Shown here: positions 23,634 to 37,126 of the stretch, one piece after another | How the letters are laid out: each line of letters opens with the position of its first letter | Numbering within the stretch: position 1 is the stretch's first letter | Origin: Metaphire vulgaris | Taxonomy: Eukaryota > Annelida > Clitellata > Crassiclitellata > Megascolecidae | DNA: 64,000 bases | Assembly: GCA_018105865.1 (NCBI GenBank) | Contig: CM030833.1 | Coordinates: forward strand, 30,719,140-30,783,139 | Direction of reading: 5' to 3' | Translations under genes and position numbers: made by a program | The notes under the pieces: model-generated | Databases searched by the model: none | The model's input: only the letters and a program-made list of their open reading frames with translations | Told to the model about the DNA's origin: nothing

Positions 23634-24513
23634 CAGGGGCGTAAATCCTATGTGTTTTTCTGGGTCCGGACCCACCCACTTTTTTAGGAGCTGGGTCCGG
23701 CCAGGCAATGGACCCACCCACTTTTTGAGATGAATTGTTTATTATTATTCGCGAGACAATTATGTAAAGCAGTGAGAACAGCTAGATTTATTTTGCCCCC
23801 AATTATGTAACTCAGAAAGACCTGCGATGTTTCCTATCCTCGCGTCTGACTGGCTATCTAGGTATTATTTAGCTCTATGGATAAACGTGACGTCACATTT
23901 TCGCATCGGTACGACTCCATTTTGTCATTTTTAGGTCTTTGGTTCGGTCAACGTGAAAACGTTTCTGCTAGCAATTGTTAATTATTATTTACTGTCTATC
24001 CTGCATTTATCATGTAAGTGCTTCTAGATAATAATTTATTTTGTTTGATGCAAAAATAGAATTGTTTTCACTTTTCAATAGTACGATTAATCTTTAAGTT
24101 CATTTTGATTAGTTGCTTTCACTTTATGACACTTACGTTTGAACATATATACTTACTGTTGGGCGATAAAACGTAAGAGCGAAATTTTCTTCGGTTTTTT
24201 AAAAAAATTTGCAAGAACTAGTATTCGAGATTTGCTTATGCAAAATGACTGTAAAATAAAGTTTATCATGATTTCTGTGCTATCTTAATCTAGATATGGA
24301 AAGTTAGAATAATTGCGAAGCAATCGGCAAAAGTTTTTATCCAGTCAATAGCTAGGCAATTTTTGAAAGCTTTGTAATTTCCTTTTTCAAAATCAAACCT
24401 ATGTTTAGTTGTGGTCAACAGGTCGACCCGGGACCTCGGGTTGTCTTTAAAATAATTTTGGTTAAAATTTTCATTTGGACCCACCCACCTTTTTACACAG
24501 ATCTACGCCTCTG
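23634..24513. mobile_element. 880-bp non-autonomous hAT-like element with perfect 8-bp TSD
   Basis: Ends CAGGGGCGTAAATCC and the complement of CAGAGGCGTAGATC; both are followed inward by GGACCCACCCAC blocks. TCCTCCAC flanks it on both sides (23626-23633, 24514-24521). No long reading frame inside. Confidence 0.85.
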
Positions 24514-25107
24514 TCCTCCACGACTCATTTAATTCTGTTGAGGCGATTGTGTGCAGCAATGTCAATATCGGTGCATTTGGATTCGTCAAAGTTCAACAAC
24601 TTGGAAGTTCCAAATTATATTAAATGTTCTGATTAAAAATGTGAAAATTCTGATTAAAATTAAAGTCTAGGATCAAGTATGTTAAAGTTTAACATATAAT
24701 GATCTGCTAGTTTATGTCATTTCGTAGATCTTAAAATGTCGACTCTTCGTAGACTTTCGATGCGTCTGGATTTACAAGCGATTCGTCGATTCGACGGCTG
24801 AAAATTTGAACCAGCCAATCGACGCGTAGAGAGCCAGAGATGACCTACTTAAGGACCAATCGCAAAGAGGCTATTTCTTCGCCCGGCGTCTGTTTGGTCG
24901 TCGTTAGAACCAGACTGAGTTTCTCAGACGACAGTGTGTGCGTTTATGACGTCCAAACTGCTCACTTGTCCCGATTGTACACCGTACAGTTGAGCGTACT
25001 GAAACGAAGCAAACACACTTCAGACTATTATTTTCTTCTTGCATAAGTTACGATTTTTACTCATATTTGTTGCGCACATTTGTTTATTTTCATAAATAGT
25101 TTTGCTG

Positions 25108-25287
25108 CAGTGTTTATTCTAGGCCTTCTTAGGGGAGAATTCCCCCCCCCCCCAAGTAAAAAAATTTCCCCCAAATTTTATATGTTGCATGGGGGATAGA
25201 AATTCCCCCCAAGTGTGGCGACTCAGACCTTGTCCCCCCAAACATTTCAAAATCCCCCCAATGTCAAGGTGGCTAGAATAAACACTG
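25108..25287. mobile_element. hAT-like MITE, family D (TIR CAGTGTTTATTCTAG), copy 1
   Basis: Perfect 15-bp inverted ends. GTTTTGCTG flanks both sides (25099-25107, 25288-25296), which is 9 bp if the ends are CAG...CTG. The inside is C-rich (CCCCCC blocks). Related to the element at 54627. Confidence 0.8.
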
Positions 25288-25952
25288 GTTTTGCTGCATT
25301 CAAGAACCAAGACTTTGGGAAGAGAAGTAGGCTAGTCGTGTAGACACAATGCAAACCAAGCGTAATTAAAACAGCAAGCGCACAAACAGTGGCGGGTCCA
25401 CGTTGGGGATGACTGGGGATGCATCCCCCACCGAGCTTTCTTTGCTTGGCATCAACGTTTAACGCTGGGCATTTGTATACTAAACATACTAAACAGAGCT
25501 GATGACCTGTTATGCTTGTCAGCCTTTCTCGGGAAATTTTATGTACATTTGTTGTCGGGCAAACACTGTTAATTGCCTTTTTTGTTTGTCAAACTTTTTC
25601 GGGATTTCATCCCCCAGCAACTTCCTATAAATTCATTGTATCCCCTCACCAACTTCCTGAAACTTCCTTGCATCTCCCACCGAGAATTCATGGAACGACA
25701 TGTCTCTGCACACGAGAGGCATGTCGGCCACGCAAGGTCAAGGCTACGACGTCCCAGAATAATAGTCTATCCAAAATAAGTGAAACGGCTTCATAATTTT
25801 TAACGATCGATGTGTTGCTTACGATGGCGCCATCTTTGTCTTGATCCGGAGTTGGTCGATTGGCGGAAACTGACGCCGCGACCGAAAGAGTGGAGGCGCA
25901 AATCTTCTATGCAGAGTGTGTTAAAGAATTGACTAAAACAAGGTGTCTAGAT

Positions 25953-25969
25953 CAGGGATGTCAAACTCG

Positions 25970-26035
<66 letters not shown>

Positions 26036-26332
26036 GGTTGTCGTGGGCCTGAATTGTATACATAATAACATTAACACGAACTATAATAAGCCTATTGCAC
26101 AGAACAGTATATAAAAAGGTGTTCAAGAAATGTTTTAAAAAATTTTTATTTCATTTCTATCGTATGCAACAAATTTGAGTTTCATATATGCACTTTCTGA
26201 ACACGCCTTAAATAAAGTAACTTTGCTTGAACGTAAAGTGTTTTCTTGTATTCAGCCACGTACACGCGGGTCGGATATGATGAGCTTTCGCAGATTGTAT
26301 ACCGCCCGCGGGCCGTATGTTTGACACCCCTG
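25953..26332. mobile_element. hAT-like element, termini CAGGGATGTCAAAC, interrupted by an (AT)n tract
   Basis: Left CAGGGATGTCAAACTCG, right the complement of CAGGGGTGTCAAACATACGG with GCGGGC blocks just inside. Flanks GTCTAGAT and GTCTAGGC match at 6 of 8. A 58-bp AT repeat has grown near the left end. Confidence 0.7.
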
Positions 26333-26498
26333 GTCTAGGCGGACTGTTTCCGAAACGGGTCTTAATAGAGAGACTAGGCTTAAAATCTTCGCTATTAAGA
26401 AATGTCTATTACAAGTAACATAAGAGCTCTTCATGAAGCGAAATGACTAAACCAACGGACCAATATTTCATTTTTAAACGCCTGAGCCCAAGTCACCA

Positions 26499-27241
26499 TT
26501 ATATATCCAAATAGAACAACTGCTCATAGAGAGTTTTACTGAAATTCGAATCTTCTATAGAAGAGAAAAGTGAAATGAATTTCATCGGAGCAGACATTCC
26601 GAGAAAAAGTACTGTACAAAGTCGATTTACTTTTTGTCGGAATTCGAATCTCGATTTGTAGAGGAGCTCAACGGACGCGACGATCAGAGAAAGACCAAGA
26701 CCACAGATGAGGATGTAGAAGATGCCGGCGACATTACTCAGCGAAAGAGAACTCTGTGAAGATCCACTCTGGATCGTCAAAGAACAGGACAACGAACGTC
26801 ACAAAATCATCGGAAATATTCATCCAGTCACTCGATCTCTTCTTTTGGTTCTCACTGAATAGCATCACCAGCATGTTAGCTTAGATTGCTTTATAATTCG
26901 ATTAAAACCATTAGGCCTGTCGATACAGAAGGGCATTACAGTGATCAAGGCAGACGGACCTTGGAGTCTGATTCGACGACGCACTCTCCCTTGTCGTACC
27001 ACCATTTCTTCTGCAGCTTCTGCAGCTGCTCAGACTCCATCAGCTGCAGAACGGCGACGTTGATCTTCTCCCTACGAAGACATTCACACACAGACGCACC
27101 AGCCACTACATTGACGCCATAATTACACAAAAATGGATGTTAGAAAACAGATTACTCATCTTCCCTCCTCCTCTTTCTTCTTCTTCTGAAATCAGTCAAT
27201 CAGTCATTTTCGATTAATATAGACAACGAGAATCTGTACCT

Positions 27242-27308
<67 letters not shown>

Positions 27309-30300
27309 TAGTGGATATAAGTGGCCACTCCGTAGCCTTTTGAGTCGAGGTTTGGTCCCACTTTCATCGTATTGCAGGGTTTCCGTTGGTTGTAATAGTC
27401 GTTCATGGGAGACTCGACCAGGTAAGCGTACTTTCCCTTGGAGTTCCTCACCCTCGTCACCCCCTCCTCCGTCGTCTTCACAAAGACATCCGGATGAGTT
27501 CTCATGAACTGCCACATCTTCTCGTAGACGTGAATCTTCGACGACTGAAATAACGACACAAGACACACGCTCAGTCGCCGCTCGCCAACAGAACGACGCT
27601 ACTCAAGCGCCACCTGGCGAAGTCAGCGTCCCCCACGTGACCCCAACTGCCACCCTTCAACGATTTCAAACGCGTCAAATAGGGGTCCATGATACTATCC
27701 GTAGCGAATGGAAATCGACGCTTAAAATACGGACTCCCTTCTTTATTCTGCTCATCAGAGATGCTCTTGGACATACTCTGCCTACAAAATGCCTTCCAAC
27801 ATGAAAATAAGACAGCCCCTCCCTCCCACCCACCAACCCACCCATCTGCCACTGAATACATCTTCCGGGCGACCATTTGTAGAAAACTTTTGGCTAATAA
27901 ATGCGTCGAAGTGCCCTCTGGTGAGCGCATTGAGAATTAGGTTCTGCAGTTGGTTTCGCGTGCATATTGAGTGGACGCAGCGTGGAAAGGTCGTGCTGAC
28001 CTGGAAGAAGGCCTTCGTGGAGCCGGACTCGAGGGTCCCGTAGAGGATCTCGCTCTGCTTCGAGAGGTCGTCGGCTGAGTTGATCGGAGTCAGCATTCGC
28101 TCGATCGTCAGAAAGGCAGCGAGGTTGGCGGTGTAAGAGGAGATGATGATGAGGGTGAAGAACCACCAGACGCTGCCCACGATCCGCCCAGACAGCGACC
28201 TGTCAACAGACGATCACCAACGCCCCTTTCAGTGGCGGCTTCAGGATTTGGCAAGTGGGGGACCTATGGGGTGGCAACTTCTAAGCATGGCTCAACCATT
28301 TGTTGATAGGTATATAGCAGTAAGCATATAGGGTCTCAACAGAGGGGCGCTGGGGGGAGGCATTCAATAGGGGCACGGGCCCCAGTCCCCCCTTGCCCAC
28401 GCCACTGGGCCCCCTTCCTCCACCATCACAGGCACCGACGAAAAACATCCTTTTGCAAGAAATTCGCATTTCCTGAGAACGTCTTTATTGGCTGGGAATT
28501 TTAAAACTCTAAATAGAGACGCATTAATGGAATTCTTGTGGGGGGAGGGGGAGGCAAAGAGTGAGTGCTTCAGTCTCTTCTCCTGAAGTCTAAGAGACGG
28601 ATTAGTTTTTCATTGTAAAGATTGATTCATAACGTTTCTTATTTGGAGTCAAAATGCTGGGTCAAGGGGTTTAACCCCCGGAGCCAAAATATCCAAAATG
28701 TCTCAGGAGTCGCTCTCGCATCCACAGGAAACCGTTCTCTGGCATTTTGACTTTCCGAATGGCAAAAAAGGTTTCCATACGCTGGGCGTCTGGCGCTGCT
28801 ACCGCGGTCAACTGCGCGAAGGACTAACCGGGGGCAGACGTCGCAGCCTCTCCTCATGAAGGCACCGAGGGAGAACCAGAGGCTGTTAAGGATCGTGAAG
28901 TCGTTGACGAAAGTCGGTCCTTGTACTCCGCCATCTTCAATCTGCCATTCGTTTGGACTGAAGCGACTGACGAGAAAAAGAGCGAAACTCACCTGCAAAG
29001 ATCAAACGCACCGCCCATTCACCTTAACACGGCCGCAGAACTTCACCATCAACCCATGATCTGAACAGCCACGAAATCTCTACAACGATTCTCTCTCGAA
29101 GATGATTTTCACCAAAGAGGCCGAAGGAGACGGCTTCTCTGTTCTAGACTATTCGCTGATTATAAGCGTCGTCGCTTGTTCTCTGCCTTGTGACGACGAT
29201 GACGATTGCGATGACGACGACGACGACGACTGTTGCGCTCGTGATGATGATGACGACGACGAAAATCGTTCTGTCGTCGTCGTCGTCGTTTACCCCGAGA
29301 TAAGAGAGCACAATGAACATCCAGATGTCGTAGGAGAGTGGATCCATGAAGGAGAAGACTCCGGGCTTCAACTTCTCCGGTTTCTTGATCATGATGCTGA
29401 TTCCAAGACTCATGAAAGGCTTCGAGAAGTCGATCACTCGCTCTCTCATCGAAGATATCGTTAAAGGCGCTATAGCAATGTCTGCTTCCTGTTTCAAATA
29501 GAAGACATTCAGGTGAGACCATCTCAAGACGCTTAATGTCAACATTATCATCGGCCGAAAAGCCAATCGTTGTTTGCTTCGGAAAAGAGTCAGAGAAATT
29601 TCTTCAGCGCTCAGAAGAACTGCGTTGACATCGCCCTCTTAAGATTCTCACACAGAACGTTCTTATGGTTAGGGTTGGCTGATGATGCTCTCACCTACTT
29701 ATGTGAGACGGGGTTTTCTGATTATGCTACGTTAGAGAAGAAGAAGAAGAAGAAGAAGAAGAAGAAGAAGAAGAAGAAGAAGAAGAAGAAGAAGAAGAAG
29801 AAGAAGAAGAAGAAGAAGAAGAAGAAGAAGAAGAAGAAGAAGAAGAAGAAGAAGAAGAAGAAGAAGAAGAAGAAGAAGAAGAGAAACCAGACGTAATGTT
29901 GTTTTGCTGTCACGAGAATCTGAATCCAGGTTTTTAAATATTAAACAAACCCTTTAAAATACGCCAACAAAAGTCAAGATGACTGGTCACGTGATCAAAA
30001 TGCCTCACAAGCCATAATATTTACAATAAATGCCATTTAACCATATTCACTGTACTAGACCTATGGGGCGTATACGGCATATAGGTTCTAACAGCGTTCA
30101 ATGAATTTTGAGAAACACTGTTTTAGACAGGGTCCTTCTAAGTACCTGTCTTGTGAGTTCTCCCACCATTCCATTCCACGTTGCATCAGAGATCTTTTCC
30201 CCATACGATCCGTCCCCCACCAATCGAATCTCGTAAGAGAAACCCACAAGTCTAGCTATTTTCTCGGCCAAGTCTATGCAGTAGCCTTCGTAACGGTCGT

Positions 30301-31175
30301 TGCCCTTCCAAGCGACGCCATCCTCCCTATGATTTCTAATCATGACGTAAGGGTTTGACTGAAAGAAATGACACAATTAACGGCAGCTGCACTCGCTAGG
30401 TGGCTACGCCACAATTATTCTCATGATAGATCAGTGTTGATGAGTGAGTCAACAAATACAATAATCAAAGTGCAAATACATACACACATACATGTATACA
30501 GTACTATAAGAAAAAGACGTGCATGGATTGATACTAAGAGCGCTATATAACTTATATTATTATATCGATAATTCTAGGCTTTGCTTAAGCAGTTAATGAT
30601 GAGATTGAATCCTCTCACGATGATTGTTGTGACGATTCTTGTTTTATTTTGCGGAGGAGAGGGGGGTGAAGTGACCTCAGCTGGCCTCCTTTCGGTCATT
30701 ATCAAACCCTTGTCAAACTCATAGACTCCCACCTACAAAGCATATTGCACTCGTTAAGGTCAATGACCTTCACATATAATCATGCGCTAATAAAATGCCG
30801 AAAAGGTCGTGGTAGGAGGGAAACCGCGGTGCAAAGGGCAAAGGGCAGAACCCTCCTTGTCCTATCATGGTCAGGCAATCTCCAACCAGTGACGTCAATA
30901 AACTGGAAAAGGGAGAAGAGGGAAAGTTGATGCGAAGGGAATTAATGAACCGCTCGAAAATGGCCTTTTTAGGTTGACTTTCTCTCAAAGGGAATCAGAA
31001 AATCAAAATCCAAACAGACTTTGATTCTAGTAAACTCCAAACCACGAGGATCGCTCTAATTCTCTTCTCCAATGTTCAATTCCGGTTCCTTCATCGTCAA
31101 ATTCAACTATAGGCTGCCATCTGCAGTTGCATCTCTGATTTCAGGAGAGCTGAGCATCCCGTTAGTGATATTTCG

Positions 31176-31250
<75 letters not shown>

Positions 31251-32253
31251 AGCTCGCCTTTTCCAATTCGCTGTCGTGTTTCATTTCGAGGATATCCAGC
31301 TTATGGCTTTTCCTCAAACCACGATCGTCGAAAGCAACGCGTCCAGTCACTCCGACGAAATTCACCTGAAAATCCAACGGCCAGCGTCAGTCGAGTAAAG
31401 AGTGATCGTCTACTGCCATCATACTTACTGTAAGTAAGCATGATCACTTCACAGTCTAATCGTCTTTAACCCTAGTACAGCTAAACTTTTATCGTAAGGA
31501 CTTCTTCTACAGGGGGAGGATGGTTACCGAACCTGCACATCTCAGTCCAGCCTCTGAAAATTAAATAGTGTTATACATCGTTGGATTAAGAATTCGACGA
31601 TTTTCAGATGCTCTCCTTTTAGGTTCATTGAATGCTAAAAATTTTCTTACTATTATATTCATATTTCAAGCAAGCAATATAAGTCATGTACTAATAATTT
31701 AGTGCATTATGATATATATATATATTCACTATATAAATACATATATATAATGTCATAAAATACAAAGCACTTGAAAATATATAAGGTCTCAGAGACATTT
31801 AGGAAAAAGCGCCATCGACTCGTCCGAGAATTAAGATATTGCAGACAAAAGCCGAATGACGGTGACATTGATGATGAATAGAAGAATGGACAACGACAGA
31901 TGGGCCTACAAAGCACTACACACGCATACAAAGTATAGAAGGAAACAGAGGACAGGGAAGACCAAGAAAGGGATGGATGGATAACATCGAGGAGGATCTG
32001 GAAACAAAGAACATGACTGCCTACCTGGATCTACAACCTTGACCACCATGGACTGCGGATTACGTACTATGGATTTCGCCCAGATTGAGCGCTCGTGAAT
32101 AAGCTGGTGCACTGCGCCAGGCTTTCTGGCAGCGCTATAGAAATTTCGTCTTACTTACTTACTTAATCGTAGAAGCTAGATGCAGCCTAATACAAGATCG
32201 AGAAAAGTGGAACTGCTTTATATCTAACTATTGCCGCCAAGAAAAAGAAGAAG

Positions 32254-32293
<40 letters not shown>

Positions 32294-33057
32294 CGGCAGT
32301 GATCATGATAGCCATAGTTGTAATGATGACGATTTAGGAACACGAGTAGAAACGAAGAAAGCGTTTGAAGTGGATTAATTCACTTCATGTTTTACGTACT
32401 TCTTTGAGTTTGTTGAGAAAAGTGGATCCATAGTTCCAGGCGGAAGGCTTTCCAGAGCGACAGGAGCTTCCGGACCCACTCTTCCTGTCCACCTTTCCTC
32501 TGCGGAAAGGTGTGGCGGAGGGCGTTTGGCTCCAGGCGAACAAAGTCCGTCAGGCCGCTGATCACAGCAGACACCGCATCCAATGTCAATGCTGTGCTCA
32601 ACTAAACAACAGACAGCACCGAGTGCAGTAACACACGCATGCCCTGGGCTATTAATGGCCAATTAATTAATTTTATTTTAAAATCAGATTAAACAGAATC
32701 ATGAATGCAGGAAAACTTAAAAGTTATGAACCAGTCTGTTAACTAAATAGACAGAAAGCAATCAGTTGGATCGAAAGAGTCTAGGGTCCTCGCGTCAAAG
32801 GAAAAGAAAATAACTGTTAATAAAAGCATTATCATTGTCTGACGACAGAAGGCATCCTGGAATGGGTTCGACGACGCGCTCTGTCAATGGACAGAACAGG
32901 ATGATTCATAATGTACGTGAAGACCACTTCGCTTATATCTGTTGCTTTTAAACGGATGTCTTCAATGAGAAATAGCAACAGTTAATTTATGGTCAATTTC
33001 TTATGGCAACAGCTTTTATTCGAAGTCTTATTTCTAAATAATTTCTTCATTGGTCTT

Positions 33058-33089
<32 letters not shown>

Positions 33090-33129
33090 AACAAAGAGAG
33101 AGATATATATATAGAGATAGAGATAGAGA

Positions 33130-33173
<44 letters not shown>

Positions 33174-33182
33174 GAGAGAGAC

Positions 33183-33213
<31 letters not shown>

Positions 33214-35091
33214 CAGAGAAAGAGAGAGAGAGTAACGTCGTTGATCAAGTTGAAATTTAATTCTCTACTTTCGCTTTCCATTTCTCAGTCGACCACTGAC
33301 TCATTGACTTCAAACCCACCGGCAGTCTCTCTTTGGCGCCCGTTGAGCCTCGTTCTGATTTCCTGATTAGTTTTAAGATCTCTTTCACCCGAGCGAGGTC
33401 CGGGTCTACCAAACGGAAGCCGGTGATGTTGGCGCCTCCGTGTTTGAATTCGTCCAAATCCAATTCGTTCACTGCCTTTCACAAGACACACACACAAAGG
33501 CTGTCTAAATGGCTCAATGGACGCACACAACAGCCCCCCCACCCCCAACCACTTTCATTTGTCTAATGCAAAATGAAGCGATCGATAATGTCCCATCTGG
33601 ATCTATTTCATTCCATTCTCTGTCAATTAAATCTATTTTTTAAGAGACCAGGATAATATTCTATTAGATCATGAATTCTGACTCATCCTTTGTAATATAG
33701 GTTTATCCAACAATTCGAATGCGAACGATTGGTACAAGAAGTTTCCTGCAATAAATGGATTTCTACATTTTGAGCGATTAAATCGTGAATGCACGACCAG
33801 TCGGCCTATGCCTCCTTTGAAGGCGATTAATCAGAGAACGCATCCATCGAGATTCAGGAATCCAGTTCGTAATAATAAGACGGAGAAGAGAAGAAGAAGA
33901 CATTACCAGACCAGCGATCAGATAATGATAGTTGATGCGATTCATTCCGACATTCTGGATCTACAGAAATCAATGCCTCAATTTTATGAAATTGCAGTTT
34001 AGGAAACTCACAAGATAAAAGTTGTTTGGAGTAATCATGTCCAGGCTGGGTGGGGGGGGAGGAGGAGAGGGAGGAGATGGGGTTACGGCCAGATGCTTCT
34101 TAGCTAATGTCCTATTGCTTACAATGTTTCTCAGTCGTCGTTATGTGTCTGGTCTGTGTGATCCTCCGATTAGAATCATCAGCTGACCACAGAGAGTCTC
34201 TTACCTGTCTAAGCACCACCTGGACAGTCCGTTCAGTGGACATGTCTAAGACGAAGCGCTTCTTGTCTCCGCCAGATTCCATGGCGTCCAGCTGTCTCAA
34301 TGTCACGTGACATCGCCTGGCATTCGCAATCTTCATAGCCTTGATGTTCAACTGAACAGCGTCGTAATCGACAGCTGCGTGAAGATATTCGATTCGCGCC
34401 AATCCTACAAATAGCAGACGACCAATGGATTGGCTGCTGAAGCACGCACCAGCCGCCGAGCCAACACTGCCTCTGTGCTCGAGACACGTTACAACAGTAG
34501 GAAACGACTTCGGTGGACTTCTATAGCGCCGCTAAAGCAATGTCAAAAGCATCGGATGTATTTTAGACGCCCGACAATTTCACATGGTCTCTGCTCTCGT
34601 GAAACCATAGCAGTAAGTAAGCGAGCAGTCGTAATATTTCACAAAATACTTAATTATCAACAATAAAAGGTAAAGGAAGGTCTCGTACTCCGAGTCCGAG
34701 CGTTGGGTTCCGGCGCTTATCTCCAGCCTGGGCAATCAGCGACGTAGGTGGTATAAGCCATTCATCTGGGGTAGGTTGCCATTAGTTTCCCCAGACCCAC
34801 GGTTTACCTCGCAGCTTAACACTGCTCCTCACTTTATCACCGCCATCTAGCGAGTAAGGCTGAGTCGACCTTAGGACTCCTGCGGGAATTGAACCCGCGA
34901 CCTTCTGCTCCATCGTCCAGCGTTGTTACCACTCTCAGCAATACAACCGACTTATTTTGGCGAATTTCTTTCCAAAACGGTTACACGGGAACAAGATCAC
35001 TGTTGCAGATCACAAGGACCATGGACTCAATGATGTCAGAAGCATAGAAGCGAGACGAAATAGAGGGCAACAGGAGATAGAGAAAGAGAGC

Positions 35092-35133
<42 letters not shown>

Positions 35134-35262
35134 GACGAACATCATCGCTCGATGGATTTACGGTTAAATTGCTATTGACTCTTGTCTTCTTCTTCTTCTT
35201 CTTCTTCTTCTTCTTCTTCTTCTTCTTCTTCTTCTTCTTCTTCTTCTTCTTCTTCTTCAGAA

Positions 35263-35293
<31 letters not shown>

Positions 35294-37065
35294 CTTCTTC
35301 TTCTTCTTCTTCTTCTTCTTCTTCTTCTTCTTCTTCTTCTTCTTCTTCTTCTTCCTCCTCCTCCTCCTCGAATGGTTAATGGAACTCCTTAACAGAGTCG
35401 ACCACAGATATCAGAAACGAATCATGCCCTGTCACGTGACTTTGTCTCGTTTATTCTCGATGTAACACAAAACGCAAATGGAACACACACAGGCTTACCT
35501 AGCCTCCTAAGGCTTACCTAGCCTCCTAAGGCTTACCTAGCCTCCTAAGGCTTACCTAGCCTCCTAAGGCTTACCTAGCCTCCTAAGGCTTACCTAGCCT
35601 CCTAAGGCTTACCTAGCCTTTGGAAAGGCTTTTACCTAGCCTCCTAAGGCTTACCTAGCCTCCTAAGGCTTACCTAGCCTCCTAAGGCTTACCTAGCCTC
35701 CTAAACCACTTAAAATCACATTATTATAACTTCATTGGCTGACGGATTGCTGACTTATTGAAATCGCATTGATGGAGAGAGAGAGAGAGAGAGAGAGAGA
35801 AGGGGGAAGAGGAAGGAGAGAGGGATGGAAAAAGGAGGAAGAGAGGGATGGAAAGAGGAGGGAGATCGGGTTTAGCGCCATAACCTAGGCCTCTAGCTAT
35901 TGAGTCTTATGACTTCTGAGAACTGAAATGCAGCAAAAGCTGGTTTTAGCCGATAGGCCATTCAGGCATAAGGCACTACTGCGTCCCCGTGTCTGTCCGT
36001 CTTTCTCTCCATCCGTCTCTCCGTCTGTTGGTTATCTGTCTGCCTATGTGCTGTCTTTTTAACAACACATTTCTCTCAATATCTACAAAATTCGATTTAA
36101 TTTTGGAAATGCTTTTATCTGCCGACCGAAAATCGTCTCAAACAGAAAAAATCTTAGAAAACGTTTCTCTGGAATCTTAGTTTCACAATTGTTTCCTCGA
36201 AGCCAATCACTTCGAATGCACAATTCCCCATCTGCCCTCCAAATCCAGTCACGTGACCGTCCGACATTCCAGAGAGCTTCGAGAGACGTTTCGAAGATGA
36301 TCCAAATGGCGCATCGAACGCTCGAACAAGAAATACCCAGAGAAGAAATGCTTCATGCATCGTCTCGACTGATGCTCTAACAAAGAGAAAGACAAAGACC
36401 CGCGCCAGAATCAATCATCCAGACAATGAATTAACGAACCTTCAGTTGAGTCCAACAGATTGAATGAGAAGATTCAAGAGGACCTCCTCAGCTGGGAAGA
36501 ACCAATACAATCCACTAAATTCAAATCTCATCTTAAGCCCTATTGTAATTGCGAGGCGCCTATGACGAATGCGAGCTGAAAGGTCCAAGTTGACCGTCGG
36601 CAAACTGTTTTCATCTGAACAGATAAATGCTCGCCAAACTGCTACAAAGAAGCTAAGAAAATGTGGCATAGCTCAGCAAAAATTAAAATAGAACCGAGCC
36701 TCGTTCTAACATTGCATCTTCAGCTGTGGTCAGATCCAGCGAGCAGAAGTGCAGGACGCGGCTACAAATCGCAAAAGACAGGTAGAGGAGGAAATGACAC
36801 GAAATGGAGATCGGTAGAACAGGCGAAGGGAAATGCTGAGCATCGTTCACCAAGGGAGCCACGTGCACTGTCTTTGCAAACATTGACAATGTACGAATAT
36901 ACTCTTCATAGATGTGGTGCTTCTCTGTATTCATTTGCTCCTTCAGGCGACTATTAAGACTGAACTCTCTCTGTCTCTCTGTCTCTCTGTCTCTCTCTGT
37001 CTCTCTCTGTCTCTCTCTGTCTGTCTCTGTCTGTCTCTCTGTCTCTGTCTCTGTCTCTGTCTCTG

Positions 37066-37126
<61 letters not shown>

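Noticed and set aside
29102..29464. 120-residue plus-strand ORF rich in Asp
   Set aside because: It is antisense to the secure receptor exon 29294-29488 and to a GTC repeat beside it.
35491..35704. CRISPR-like array
   Set aside because: The 19-bp units abut with no unique spacers, and the genome is eukaryotic. It is a minisatellite.
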